Of a stretch of DNA of 64,000 nucleotides, positions 47,839 through 57,311 are shown in pieces (positions within the stretch are counted from its first letter, which is position 1; each line of letters begins with the position of its first letter). A program made the position numbers and the translations under genes. The stretch is from assembly GCA_021799575.1 (NCBI GenBank), contig JAJZAD010000005.1, positions 1 to 64,000 of the forward strand, read 5' to 3'. This stretch comes from a bacterium. GTDB lineage: Bacteria > Patescibacteriota > Saccharimonadia > Saccharimonadales > UBA4665. Under the pieces are notes generated by a model that searched no databases, was not told the DNA's origin, and was given only the letters and a program-made list of their open reading frames with translations.

Positions 47839-48429
47839 TTAGGCTCGGTCCAACCTTGGCAAGGAATCCGGCTCTAACAATACGCCGTTTTTAGAAACCG
47901 TTGGTTCGCTTGAGAGATTGCGGTTCCAGCAACAGGGCCGTCTTTTACCTGCTTCAAGTTTTGCAATTGCCACTTCTATCCGGCGTTGCCGGGTTGCCTT
48001 GCTGCCGGTCGACCGAATCCATCTAATCCATTCCCAGCGAGCCATGGTAGTTATTTGTTTCCATAACAGATATGCCGCAGGGTTTGACTTAAGCGCGCTG
48101 TTCATATCTATAGGGACTTCTGGTTCAGACCATTCTTTGCTTGGTTCAATGTCCAACTTAAGTGTGTCCCCCAGTCTGAAAGTAATGGACCTTTGTAATT
48201 TATTATCGATCCGGAACCAATGACTCATTTTACCGTCGGGTTCCAACGGTGTCTTAAAGTATCGGTTGTTAATAGTTCCTTCAATCATAACCTGACCTCT
48301 AGACGGTAGTTTGGAACTGGCGGCCTCAGGCAATCTTAAAACTATCCAGTTATTAACCCTGTAGGGTTTAGAGCTGAAACTAATTATTGACTTTGGTCTT
48401 TTAGCGTCTTGCCTATAGAGTGTTTCCAC
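47839..48429 (-). CDS. YdeI/OmpD-associated-type protein (DUF1905 plus C-terminal basic region)
   Basis: LPSRGQVMIEGTINNRYFKTPLEPDGKMSHWFRID; EWIRWIRSTGSKATRQRRIEVAIAKLEAGKRRPCCWNR. Confidence 0.75.
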   Translation of the reverse strand: METLYRQDAKRPKSIISFSSKPYRVNNWIVLRLPEAASSKLPSRGQVMIEGTINNRYFKTPLEPDGKMSHWFRIDNKLQRSITFRLGDTLKLDIEPSKEWSEPEVPIDMNSALKSNPAAYLLWKQITTMARWEWIRWIRSTGSKATRQRRIEVAIAKLEAGKRRPCCWNRNLSSEPTVSKNGVLLEPDSLPRLDRA

Positions 48430-48625
48430 GGTTAAAGTTTAGCACCTTGCGCTTCTGTATCTCAATCTACCCGAAGGTATTACCTAAATTTAAAGATCTC
48501 TAAAAAGTCCGGCGCGGGCATGCTTTTTACCAATACATCTGAATGTAAGTATTCTGCTAGAGCCGAGAAGGCTTTGAAAAATCATCTGGAAAAAAAGTGT
48601 TTACTGATTTAAGTACCTGAATGTA

Positions 48626-51600
48626 TTATACCGCAATCGCGTTGCCGCTTTGATTTGACAAGGTGTTAGTAGGCGTCATGGTTTGCTGTTGCTTAACGGA
48701 CGTACTCTGATTAAGGGCGATAGGTAATGAGAAGTAGAAAGTCGTACCTTGTCCGTGTACCGAATCGAACCAAATGCTACCGTTCATTGCTTCAACGAAT
48801 CGTTTAGTTATATACATGCCGAGGCCGGTACCAGGTACATTTGCTCTGTCTTCATGCTTAACTCGGTAAAATTTCTCAAAGATATGTTCTTTCTGATCGT
48901 CGGGTATGCCTAAGCCGGTGTCCGACACCGAGGTTATGAGCCGGTTATCTATTATTTCGTGACTAACGGTTACACTGCCGCCGTTATGGTTATATTTAAT
49001 CGCATTGGATATGAAGTTGGTCATGATGATTTCCAGTTTACCTTTGTCTGCAGTAACTTTCGGCAGGTTTTCTAACCCTTTATAGGTAATGGTTATATTA
49101 GCCTCTTGAGCGATAATTTCCTGGGATTCAATAATTTGATTAACTACTAATCCCAAGTCCACGGCTTCAAGCTTAAATTCTGCTCTACCTGATTCCAATC
49201 TGGCTACGTCAAGCATGTCCGATACCAGATTTCTTAAGCGAACGGTACCGTTATATGCCTGGTCAATGAGCTTTTGTGCAGTTTGATCGACTTGACCCAT
49301 GTGGTCTTCAGTGATCATAGATAGGTTGCCGATAATCGCCGTCATGGGTGCTTTAAGCTCGTGGGTGGCAATACTAATAAATTCCCGGTCTTTTTCGATT
49401 AAAGCGGATTGAGCCGTCTTGATATCCGAAGCCATGCTGTTCATGGTTTCAGCTAGGACTTTTAATTCGTCATGTGTCTTTAAACCGATACGAAAGTCCA
49501 GTTCACCCTTAGCGAACTTCAAGGCTCCGTCAAACAAGGCTTGAATTTCGGTTGCGATCGATGAAACGAAAAAGATGCCTAGGAGTAGAGACAGCAACAG
49601 AAAACCGGCAATAGCCAGAAGGGCTACGCGTTGAATGCCGGCGATCGGAGCCAGAATAGTTGAAGGTGGCGCACCTACGGCTACAGACCAGTCGGTTCCG
49701 CTTACCGCACTGACACGGAAGGCCATTGAACGGCGATTCGATAAGGTTATCTCCGCCAGAGTTCCGGCGTCGGTTGAGAATAGCTTTTTAACCAATGACG
49801 GGCTTAGCGCCCGCTTATCCGGAAAGATTTGCTGACCGGCTGAATCTATAAAGTATACCTGGTCTTGTACGTATGGCTTAGGTGTTGTTTGCCAGATTGC
49901 GGGAATAAAGGAATTGGTGTTGATATTAAATGCCACTACAGCATCGCCCATGTTATTTTGAGATCCGCTATTGATCGGGTAAGTAACAATTAAATCGTGT
50001 TGCCTGCTATCAAATAACATGGCAGGTTTTGAGCTTAAGGATTTAAGCAGATACGGGAAATCCTGACTGATAGGATTTAGGTTGTTGATCGGGGGTAGCG
50101 AAGCAACGGCGTAGGCGTTTTGACCCAACACATACAATTCGGTAGTTTCCGGAAAGACCTCTCTAATGTTAGCCAGGTATGAGTTAATGCGTTCTGCCTC
50201 GTCGGCTTTCATACTTGCAAGAGAATTGTTATACCCGGCGGTTAAAGCCTGTTCGAAAGCCGCTAAGTTCGAAGGGCTGGTATTGGTTACCTGAGCAATC
50301 GACGCTAGAAACGGTAAGCAGTTAGGATTTGACACTATGGACGAATATCTGCCTGAAGGTATGGCTGATTTAATCAGGCTTAAACAGGCGCTGTCCTGAC
50401 TGGCAAGCGTGGAGAAATTGTTTTTGTATTGGTTGTTTATCTGCAGCACGTCATTGCCGCTGATAGTAATGATATTTTGTCGGATGGCAAATTCACGGGA
50501 CAGTTTAATCGAAGCAGTTTCAGCTGCTCTGGCCAGTTCTTGCGACAGGGAGCTTTTCAGACTATGGCTGAGTTGTTGGTATGCCAAAAACCCCAGTCCA
50601 AACAAAGGTAATAAGGACGGCAGAGTTACGATTAGAATTACCTTACGCCTAAGCCCGGAATTACTCCTGTCAAGTCTTAAAAATACCGGTCGGAAACGCC
50701 ATATCACAAATCCTGTCGCAAGCAGCAATAAAATAATCACCGCTACCATCCCGAAGTAGACAGAAGACGAAACCGACGGGAAACCACTCTCGGCTAGTAC
50801 TACGTTAGGATTACTAGGTGCATTTTGATCCGAGTTGTTGTTTATAGATATAAGTCCGTTATTACCAAAAAGGATATTATTAGTCTGGCTGGTTAGTGGA
50901 GCAGTATTTGTCGAGGAGGTTTTTGTAGGAGTAGTTGTGGCTTTACTTCCACTTGAGGAACTGCTGCTTTGAGTGCTGCCGCCGCTTGTTCCTCCACCGG
51001 ATTCGGTGCCATAGGTTATATCGATAGTATTGGATTTAGCTTCATGGCCTACAAAGTCGTATGCGATTGCCTGAATAGAATTGGTTCCTTGGCCCAAAGA
51101 AATGTTAGCATTCCAAGTACCACCTGATAGGCTGGCTGACGGCCCAGCCTGCCCGTTTATGAAAAGCTGGACCGATTTAACTCCGGATTCCTGGTCGGTT
51201 GCGGTGCCGCTTACCGAATATGAACTTGAGGAACTATCGATGTTGCCCGACGGACTGGTAATACTAACCGCCGGCGGTTCGGCATCCAGATAGATGGGAT
51301 CCGGTTGGGTCTGGGTCATATTGATCGGATTTTGCGGGTAGTTTCCACCGGTTGAAATGCCGACTGAGCAATTAGTAGTTAATTCTTGTGGATAGCTAGG
51401 GCTGTATGCATTACCCTGACTGGAGGTATATAGCCACAGATTGCCGTACTGATCCTGCATAAACAGGTACGACCAGATACCATCCAAACCAGGACTGTAG
51501 TTATAGTTATAAGCAGCCCCGTCTGCGCAGGTGTATTCAATCGGTATGGTAATTGAATCCTTGTACCAATTGTCATATACCGGCTGGTTTGCCACCGGAT

Positions 51601-51691
51601 TCACCGTAAGAGTCGGACCGATCGCAAATGCCGTGCCCACAAAGTTCAGGCAGATAACAACGGCCACCGCCACCGAGATAAGCTTTTTCAT
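48626..51691 (-). CDS. Large sensor histidine kinase: signal peptide, Ig-like domain, TM, Cache-like sensor, HAMP, HisKA, HATPase
   Basis: VSITSPSGNIDSSSSSYSVSGTATDQESGVKSVQLFING; FISIATHELKAPMTAIIGNL; GTGLGMYITKRFVEAM. Confidence 0.85.
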   Translation of the reverse strand: MKKLISVAVAVVICLNFVGTAFAIGPTLTVNPVANQPVYDNWYKDSITIPIEYTCADGAAYNYNYSPGLDGIWSYLFMQDQYGNLWLYTSSQGNAYSPSYPQELTTNCSVGISTGGNYPQNPINMTQTQPDPIYLDAEPPAVSITSPSGNIDSSSSSYSVSGTATDQESGVKSVQLFINGQAGPSASLSGGTWNANISLGQGTNSIQAIAYDFVGHEAKSNTIDITYGTESGGGTSGGSTQSSSSSSGSKATTTPTKTSSTNTAPLTSQTNNILFGNNGLISINNNSDQNAPSNPNVVLAESGFPSVSSSVYFGMVAVIILLLLATGFVIWRFRPVFLRLDRSNSGLRRKVILIVTLPSLLPLFGLGFLAYQQLSHSLKSSLSQELARAAETASIKLSREFAIRQNIITISGNDVLQINNQYKNNFSTLASQDSACLSLIKSAIPSGRYSSIVSNPNCLPFLASIAQVTNTSPSNLAAFEQALTAGYNNSLASMKADEAERINSYLANIREVFPETTELYVLGQNAYAVASLPPINNLNPISQDFPYLLKSLSSKPAMLFDSRQHDLIVTYPINSGSQNNMGDAVVAFNINTNSFIPAIWQTTPKPYVQDQVYFIDSAGQQIFPDKRALSPSLVKKLFSTDAGTLAEITLSNRRSMAFRVSAVSGTDWSVAVGAPPSTILAPIAGIQRVALLAIAGFLLLSLLLGIFFVSSIATEIQALFDGALKFAKGELDFRIGLKTHDELKVLAETMNSMASDIKTAQSALIEKDREFISIATHELKAPMTAIIGNLSMITEDHMGQVDQTAQKLIDQAYNGTVRLRNLVSDMLDVARLESGRAEFKLEAVDLGLVVNQIIESQEIIAQEANITITYKGLENLPKVTADKGKLEIIMTNFISNAIKYNHNGGSVTVSHEIIDNRLITSVSDTGLGIPDDQKEHIFEKFYRVKHEDRANVPGTGLGMYITKRFVEAMNGSIWFDSVHGQGTTFYFSLPIALNQSTSVKQQQTMTPTNTLSNQSGNAIAV

Positions 51692-51788
51692 TTTTTAGTG
51701 TTAAAGAAAGCCTTACTGTCTTTAAGCTTATGCTATCAACCGACTCGTGGTCAATAAGCACTAGCATTAATAAACCCAACGTCTGGCG

Positions 51789-52190
51789 CTATTTTATGCT
51801 CAGTCCTAAGATGAAAGAGCCGATAAGTACGAGTAAGACTATAAGAGTAACCGTCATCATCGGTCTGTCGCGGTTGCGCAAAAACAGCAAGATGGAGCTC
51901 GCCACCCTAAGAATAGGTGTAAGAATCAGTGCTAAGACACCAAGTTCGATAAAGCCTGCTCCGTCACCTTGCCGGATAGAAATTTTAAGACTAGATAGAC
52001 TATGCGGAAATGAGTAGTTAGCCGCCGTAAACCGATGAAACGTATCGTTGAGGGAGTTGTTTTGGTGCCCGTGAACAAAAAACAGAACAATACCGGTTAA
52101 GATAATCGCCGAACTTAGAATTACGCCTATTTGGAGCACACTGCTCACAACAAGTTCCATAGCTAAAGCGGAAGATTTAGACTTGCTCAT
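51789..52190 (-). CDS. DUF1634 membrane protein
   Basis: Three TM, start overlaps TSUP stop, gene pairing typical of DUF1634. Confidence 0.75.
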   Translation of the reverse strand: MSKSKSSALAMELVVSSVLQIGVILSSAIILTGIVLFFVHGHQNNSLNDTFHRFTAANYSFPHSLSSLKISIRQGDGAGFIELGVLALILTPILRVASSILLFLRNRDRPMMTVTLIVLLVLIGSFILGLSIK

Positions 52191-53023
52191 GACAATCCTC
52201 TTTGCAGCATCTCAGCCGCTACAATTACCAAAACTATGATAAATAAGACTTTAACGTAACGGGGCGCTACTTTGTTAAGTAGCCGTGACCCCATTACCGA
52301 GCCAATTAAGACACCGATCGCTATAGGAGCAGCAATTACGGGATTGATTTGGCCACGCGCGAAATATGCTCCAGCACTGGCGGCTGCCGTTACACCGATC
52401 ATAAAATCACTGGTAGCTGCCGATGCCTTAATCGGCATGTGCATAGCTATATCCATCGCCGGAACTTTTAAAGCCCCCGACCCTACTCCTAGTAATGCGG
52501 AAATCATGCCGGCGATGTACATTAGAGCCAGACCTACTTTAGTACCGGCAACTTTATAGGTAATTGTTTGGTGCTTGTTTTGATCGTAATATGAACCGTG
52601 TAAATTGAAGTAGTTTGCTAAGCGGTCGTTTGATGAGCTTAACACCGCCCGCTCGCGCCGGTTACGGGACATAGCCAAGGCGGAATAGATTAGCACTAAA
52701 GCGAACAATATATACAGTCCGTTGCCGGAAATTAAGGTTGTGATGTAAGCACCGGTAAGCGCTCCGATAGTAGTGGCTATTTCCAGAAACATCCCGGCGC
52801 GCAAATTAGTTAGTTTCTCGCGCACATATGCTACCGCAGCCCCGGAAGAGGTGGCTATAACCGATAATATCGAAGCACCGATTGCCAGGCGGATATCTAC
52901 ATGGTAAACCAGAGTTAAAACCGGTACGATAATCACCCCCCCTCCTAATCCGACCAACGAGCCCAACATTCCGGCTGCAACAGATATTAGCGCTAGTGAA
53001 AAGACAAAATCGGTTACAGACAT
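52187..53023 (-). CDS. TSUP/TauE-SafE family transporter
   Basis: GMLGSLVGLGGGVIIVPVLTL and GVGSGALKVPAMDIAM repeats. Confidence 0.9.
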   Translation of the reverse strand: MSVTDFVFSLALISVAAGMLGSLVGLGGGVIIVPVLTLVYHVDIRLAIGASILSVIATSSGAAVAYVREKLTNLRAGMFLEIATTIGALTGAYITTLISGNGLYILFALVLIYSALAMSRNRRERAVLSSSNDRLANYFNLHGSYYDQNKHQTITYKVAGTKVGLALMYIAGMISALLGVGSGALKVPAMDIAMHMPIKASAATSDFMIGVTAAASAGAYFARGQINPVIAAPIAIGVLIGSVMGSRLLNKVAPRYVKVLFIIVLVIVAAEMLQRGLS

Positions 53024-53202
53024 AAGCTTATTGTATGTTTGCTTGGGCCTAAGAACAAACGTTTAAGTCGTGGGAGTTTACGCTTACTGGCTATTTTAAG
53101 TTGAGAGAAAACCCGCCCCCTAATTAAGATACCTTACGAGACAAACAATGTTTATTGCCCGATTTAAAACAAATACGTGAAGTGTATTTTGCCAACTGGT
53201 CT

Positions 53203-53955
53203 TTAACCGTTTGTATTAGCCTCGGGGTTGGGCACTAGTCTGACACCAACATTATCCGATATGTATTGGGCTATATAACCCCTACTGGCATCATTAATTA
53301 TCCATAGTGGTTGAACTAATATTTCATCCAGCATTTTAATCTGTGCACTATTATGGTTGCCTAGCGAGCTAAAACTGTAGTTGGGAGGTAAATCAGGGTT
53401 ACCGGTAGGATTGCCTTCCTGCTTACTGACTATCCAGTTGTCGCTGCGGCTCCGATACATTAGAAACGTATAGTATGGTTCTCCAACCGGAGGCAATAAC
53501 GGAGAACCTTCGTTACCTTGCGTAACGGTTACGGACATTTCACTCCTATTGGCTGTGTATTCAAAAGAATAAATGGTTTGCGGATATGGAGTAGTAGCAA
53601 CAATAGTTCTTTCAACGGTAGCCTGACCCAAGAAGACTATATGTTTTGGCGGTAACTGGGAAATTGCTATTTCAGTGTGCGAACGATCTGGGAATTTCGC
53701 TATGTCTTCGCTTAACTTCTGAGCATATTTGTCTAATTTCCCGTTCAGCGTATTAGGTACCGGGTTGCTGGTAGTGATAGTAGCAGCCGAAGCATACCGG
53801 TCAGGATTATATGCTTGTTCAGTACTCAAAACACCTGCGGCAACCAATGCAGCAAGTCCGAGAGCCAATACGGGGTATGCACCTTTTTGATGCTGTATTT
53901 CCCGTTTATCGGCTGCCGACAAACCTTCGGATCTAAAGCCAGATAACCTAAACAT
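53203..53955 (-). CDS. Hypothetical single-TM exported protein
   Basis: TM LALGLAALVAAGV, 250 aa, no recognised domain. Confidence 0.6.
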   Translation of the reverse strand: MFRLSGFRSEGLSAADKREIQHQKGAYPVLALGLAALVAAGVLSTEQAYNPDRYASAATITTSNPVPNTLNGKLDKYAQKLSEDIAKFPDRSHTEIAISQLPPKHIVFLGQATVERTIVATTPYPQTIYSFEYTANRSEMSVTVTQGNEGSPLLPPVGEPYYTFLMYRSRSDNWIVSKQEGNPTGNPDLPPNYSFSSLGNHNSAQIKMLDEILVQPLWIINDASRGYIAQYISDNVGVRLVPNPEANTNG

Positions 53956-55034
53956 TAAGGCCTCCCCTGAATTCAGTTATAACTATACCACAATACCAAT
54001 GGTTTGACTAGAGAAAAAGTAGGCGACTATACCCTCAATGCAAGAATATAAGGGATACGAAATGAGCTCTGGAATCTATCGAAAGTTATTCTTTCCACAA
54101 TCGAAGATACTGTATGGCATTTGAAACCAGTGGTATAGGCTCAAACAATAATACCTTTGCAGTTTTCGATAGTCTTAAAGTTAAGAATATGAAGTGGCTA
54201 AAAAAACTGGTAAAAAAACTTTAAGATGGTGTTCGAAATATTATGAACTAGGGTTGGGTTAATGCCGTAATATCCTTAGCGAGTAAAAAAGAGATTTTAA
54301 GATACGAGGCTCATAGTACTTCTTAGAAGTCCGTTGGTCTGGTAGTAACTGTTCCTTATAAAACTAGGATTTATACCCATAGTGAACTGACCCTTCAGCA
54401 CTTAAGGAGCTTGTTTTCAAACTTAAAAAAACTCGATATGGATTCCGTCTTAATAAGGATTAGCCTGTGTTTTTGGTGTTTAAACTTTTTAGAAAAGACC
54501 CAAAAAGCTTCTACGGACTATTGGGTTTTAACCGACTAATACTTTACAGCTTATCCCGCCTGTTACAGGTAATGCTATAAATTAACCGTAAGCCAGGGAT
54601 ATACAGAATGGCAAGCAAGTCGATTTAAAACGATAAATGAGTGCATACTAAAAAATTCATTATTAACTTACGTTTTAACAACCACGCTACTTGTAAGCGT
54701 AATAGGCATTAGATCAGTCATGAACACGAGCGGCATGGGTAGGGTTGACTCTAAAGCTGTCAGTTATTTAAAAAATTATCAGTAAGTGACCAATATCGCT
54801 CGAGCTAATGTCCTTTTGGCTTTGACTGGTTGTTAGGCTTAGACAGGAAATAATGGTGGGTTCTAGTGTTAGTTTATCTGCTCATGCAGCCTTAAATAGA
54901 ACCAGTAATTAACCCTACTTACCCAAAGGATAAAGTTGCTATAAATAAAACTTGTAAAAAAGCAAATTAATTGTTAAAATAAACAAAACTTTAAACTGTT
55001 TTGGTGGGCGTATTTAAATAAGTGAGATTAATTA

Positions 55035-57311
55035 ATGTCGGCCAAGCGCCAAAACCGGTTACATATTAAGCGTCAATGGGGTGCTGAGAAGAGACTCGAT
55101 CCGTTGCCTATAGTGCATGATATTCCCTCTACCAAGAAAATCAGCTTCAGCCGGATCGCAATCGTAGCAACTGTTTTGCTGTGGGTAGTTTACTTTGTCT
55201 ATACCGTAATTCGCCAGTTCTTCGAGGGTTCCACTACTTTTAGTTTTATTATGCAGGCCATGATTTATCTAGCCATCGTGACCTTCTTAACCTTTTCTTC
55301 TTTAATGTATTTAATTACCCGTCAAGGAGCTTTCCAACGTTTTAAAAAGCATTTGCGCGTGCCCAGAGCGGAGCTTGATCGCTATTTCGATAAAAAAAGA
55401 CCTTCGGTAACCGTTTTGATACCTTCTTATGAGGAGGAGCCATCGGTGATCAGGAAAACTCTCATTTCCGCCGCATTACAAGAGTACCCAGCACTTAGGG
55501 TCGTATTACTTTTAGATAATAATCCTAATCCCAAGAATCCGGACCAAGCAGCCAAACTTAATGCCAGTCGACAGTTAATTGAAGAGGTTAAGGAACTATT
55601 TAAAGAACCACGGGAGTTGTTAAGCGAGGCTTATGAACGGTTTGAGGCCAAAAATTCCAACCGGTCTTACGTCGATCCCGAACAGGTTAAAGTGTTAAGT
55701 GGACACTATGCATGGGCAGCCAGTTGGCTAAATAATCTGGCAAATCAAGAAGTCATAGATGACCATGTGGATGTTTTCTTTAGTGATCAAGTATTAAGAG
55801 AACTGGCCAAGGATTTGGATTTAGTCGGCCGAGCGCTTCAGACTTCTTCTCTGGAAAGCGCTAAACTACCTAAAAGCCGGGTCAGACAACTTTATCTGCG
55901 ACTTAAATGGATATTTGATTTCGATATCGCCTTGTTCGAGCGTAAAATGTATGCCTCGTTATCTAAGGAGCCGAATAAGGCTATGAACCTTAATTCGTAT
56001 ATCGGATTGATGGGCGGAGCTTATCGATATTTGTTAACTCCCGACGGTCCTATACTAGTTCCTACTAAACATCCCAAGAAATACGATCTGGTAGTTCCGG
56101 ACAGCGATTTTGTTTTGACCCTAGACGCTGATTCGATACTACTTAGGGAATATTGTTTAAGGTTGGTGTATTTCTTGGAGCAACCGGATAACGCTCGAGT
56201 TGCGGTTACCCAGACTCCATACTCTTCCTTTAGGGGTGCCTCTAGCCGTATTGAACGACTGGCCGGTGCCACAACCGACGTGCAGCATATTCTGCACCAA
56301 GGTATGAGTTATTATGGGGCTACTTTTTGGGTCGGCGCCAACGCTATAATTCGCAAAAAAGCGCTTGAAGATATCTGTGAAAGCGAATGGGTCGGAGGTT
56401 TTGAGATCAAACGATATATCCAGGACAGAACGGTTATTGAAGACACCGAGTCGAGTATTGATTTGACTCTGCATGGCTGGACGCTGGTTAATTACCCCGA
56501 ACGGCTGAGTTACAGCGCTACTCCGCCGGATTTTGGCTCGTTGGTTGTCCAGCGCCGGCGTTGGGCTAATGGCGGGTTGCTGATTATTCCTAAATTGTGG
56601 TCACATACTCGTGCCCGTCAGCGCAGAAACGAAGCCGTGTTAATGGCTGAGCTGATGCTAAGACTGAATTACATGGCTTCCATCGCTTGGGCCAGTTTTG
56701 GATTGATTTTGCTTCTTGCCTATCCATACAACGGACGTTTGCTTAGCCCGTTTGTAATCCTGGCAGCTTTACCTTATTTTCTAGCCATGGCCAGCGATTT
56801 AAAGTATTGCGGTTATAAGCGCAGCGACGTATTAAGAATATACGGGTTTAACCTGATGCTGTTACCAGTTAATATTGCAGGGGTTATAAAATCCATTCAA
56901 CAATCATTGACCGGTAAGAAAATTCCTTTCGCCCGCACTCCGAAAGTTAAAAACCGCACTCTTACACCTGCGCTATATATTATAGCTCCGTTATTAATCA
57001 TCGGATTTTCGATGTTCACATTTTACCGTGATGAGCAGGTTCATAATTGGGGAAATGCCGCTTTTGCCGGGATCAATGCCTTGCTTACATTCTGGGCGGT
57101 GATCGCATACATAGGGATTAAAAACGCAATCGTTGATTTATGGCGGTCATTTGTGAACTGGCTGTATGTAGAAGTTCCAGTCAAACATGAAGCGGACAGT
57201 GGTGAAATGCAGGCCATTAACTGGCGATCGGTTTTGTATCACGGAAGTAATTCTAACGCTGGGCAGAAAAATGGCTATATACCCGACGAGGAGGCCTATG
57301 GAAAAGTCTAA
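55035..57311 (+). CDS. Processive family 2 glycosyltransferase (cellulose/hyaluronan/chitin synthase-like)
   Basis: VTVLIPSYEEE, LTLDADSILL, VIEDTESSIDL, VVQRRRWANGG (QxxRW), flanking TM segments. Confidence 0.9.
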   Translation: MSAKRQNRLHIKRQWGAEKRLDPLPIVHDIPSTKKISFSRIAIVATVLLWVVYFVYTVIRQFFEGSTTFSFIMQAMIYLAIVTFLTFSSLMYLITRQGAFQRFKKHLRVPRAELDRYFDKKRPSVTVLIPSYEEEPSVIRKTLISAALQEYPALRVVLLLDNNPNPKNPDQAAKLNASRQLIEEVKELFKEPRELLSEAYERFEAKNSNRSYVDPEQVKVLSGHYAWAASWLNNLANQEVIDDHVDVFFSDQVLRELAKDLDLVGRALQTSSLESAKLPKSRVRQLYLRLKWIFDFDIALFERKMYASLSKEPNKAMNLNSYIGLMGGAYRYLLTPDGPILVPTKHPKKYDLVVPDSDFVLTLDADSILLREYCLRLVYFLEQPDNARVAVTQTPYSSFRGASSRIERLAGATTDVQHILHQGMSYYGATFWVGANAIIRKKALEDICESEWVGGFEIKRYIQDRTVIEDTESSIDLTLHGWTLVNYPERLSYSATPPDFGSLVVQRRRWANGGLLIIPKLWSHTRARQRRNEAVLMAELMLRLNYMASIAWASFGLILLLAYPYNGRLLSPFVILAALPYFLAMASDLKYCGYKRSDVLRIYGFNLMLLPVNIAGVIKSIQQSLTGKKIPFARTPKVKNRTLTPALYIIAPLLIIGFSMFTFYRDEQVHNWGNAAFAGINALLTFWAVIAYIGIKNAIVDLWRSFVNWLYVEVPVKHEADSGEMQAINWRSVLYHGSNSNAGQKNGYIPDEEAYGKV

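Noticed and set aside
57187-57297. N-terminal extension of the GH18 ORF inside the GT2 gene
   Set aside because: ATG 57298 has a strong GAGGAGG-type SD and leads directly into a normal basic/TM N-terminus.
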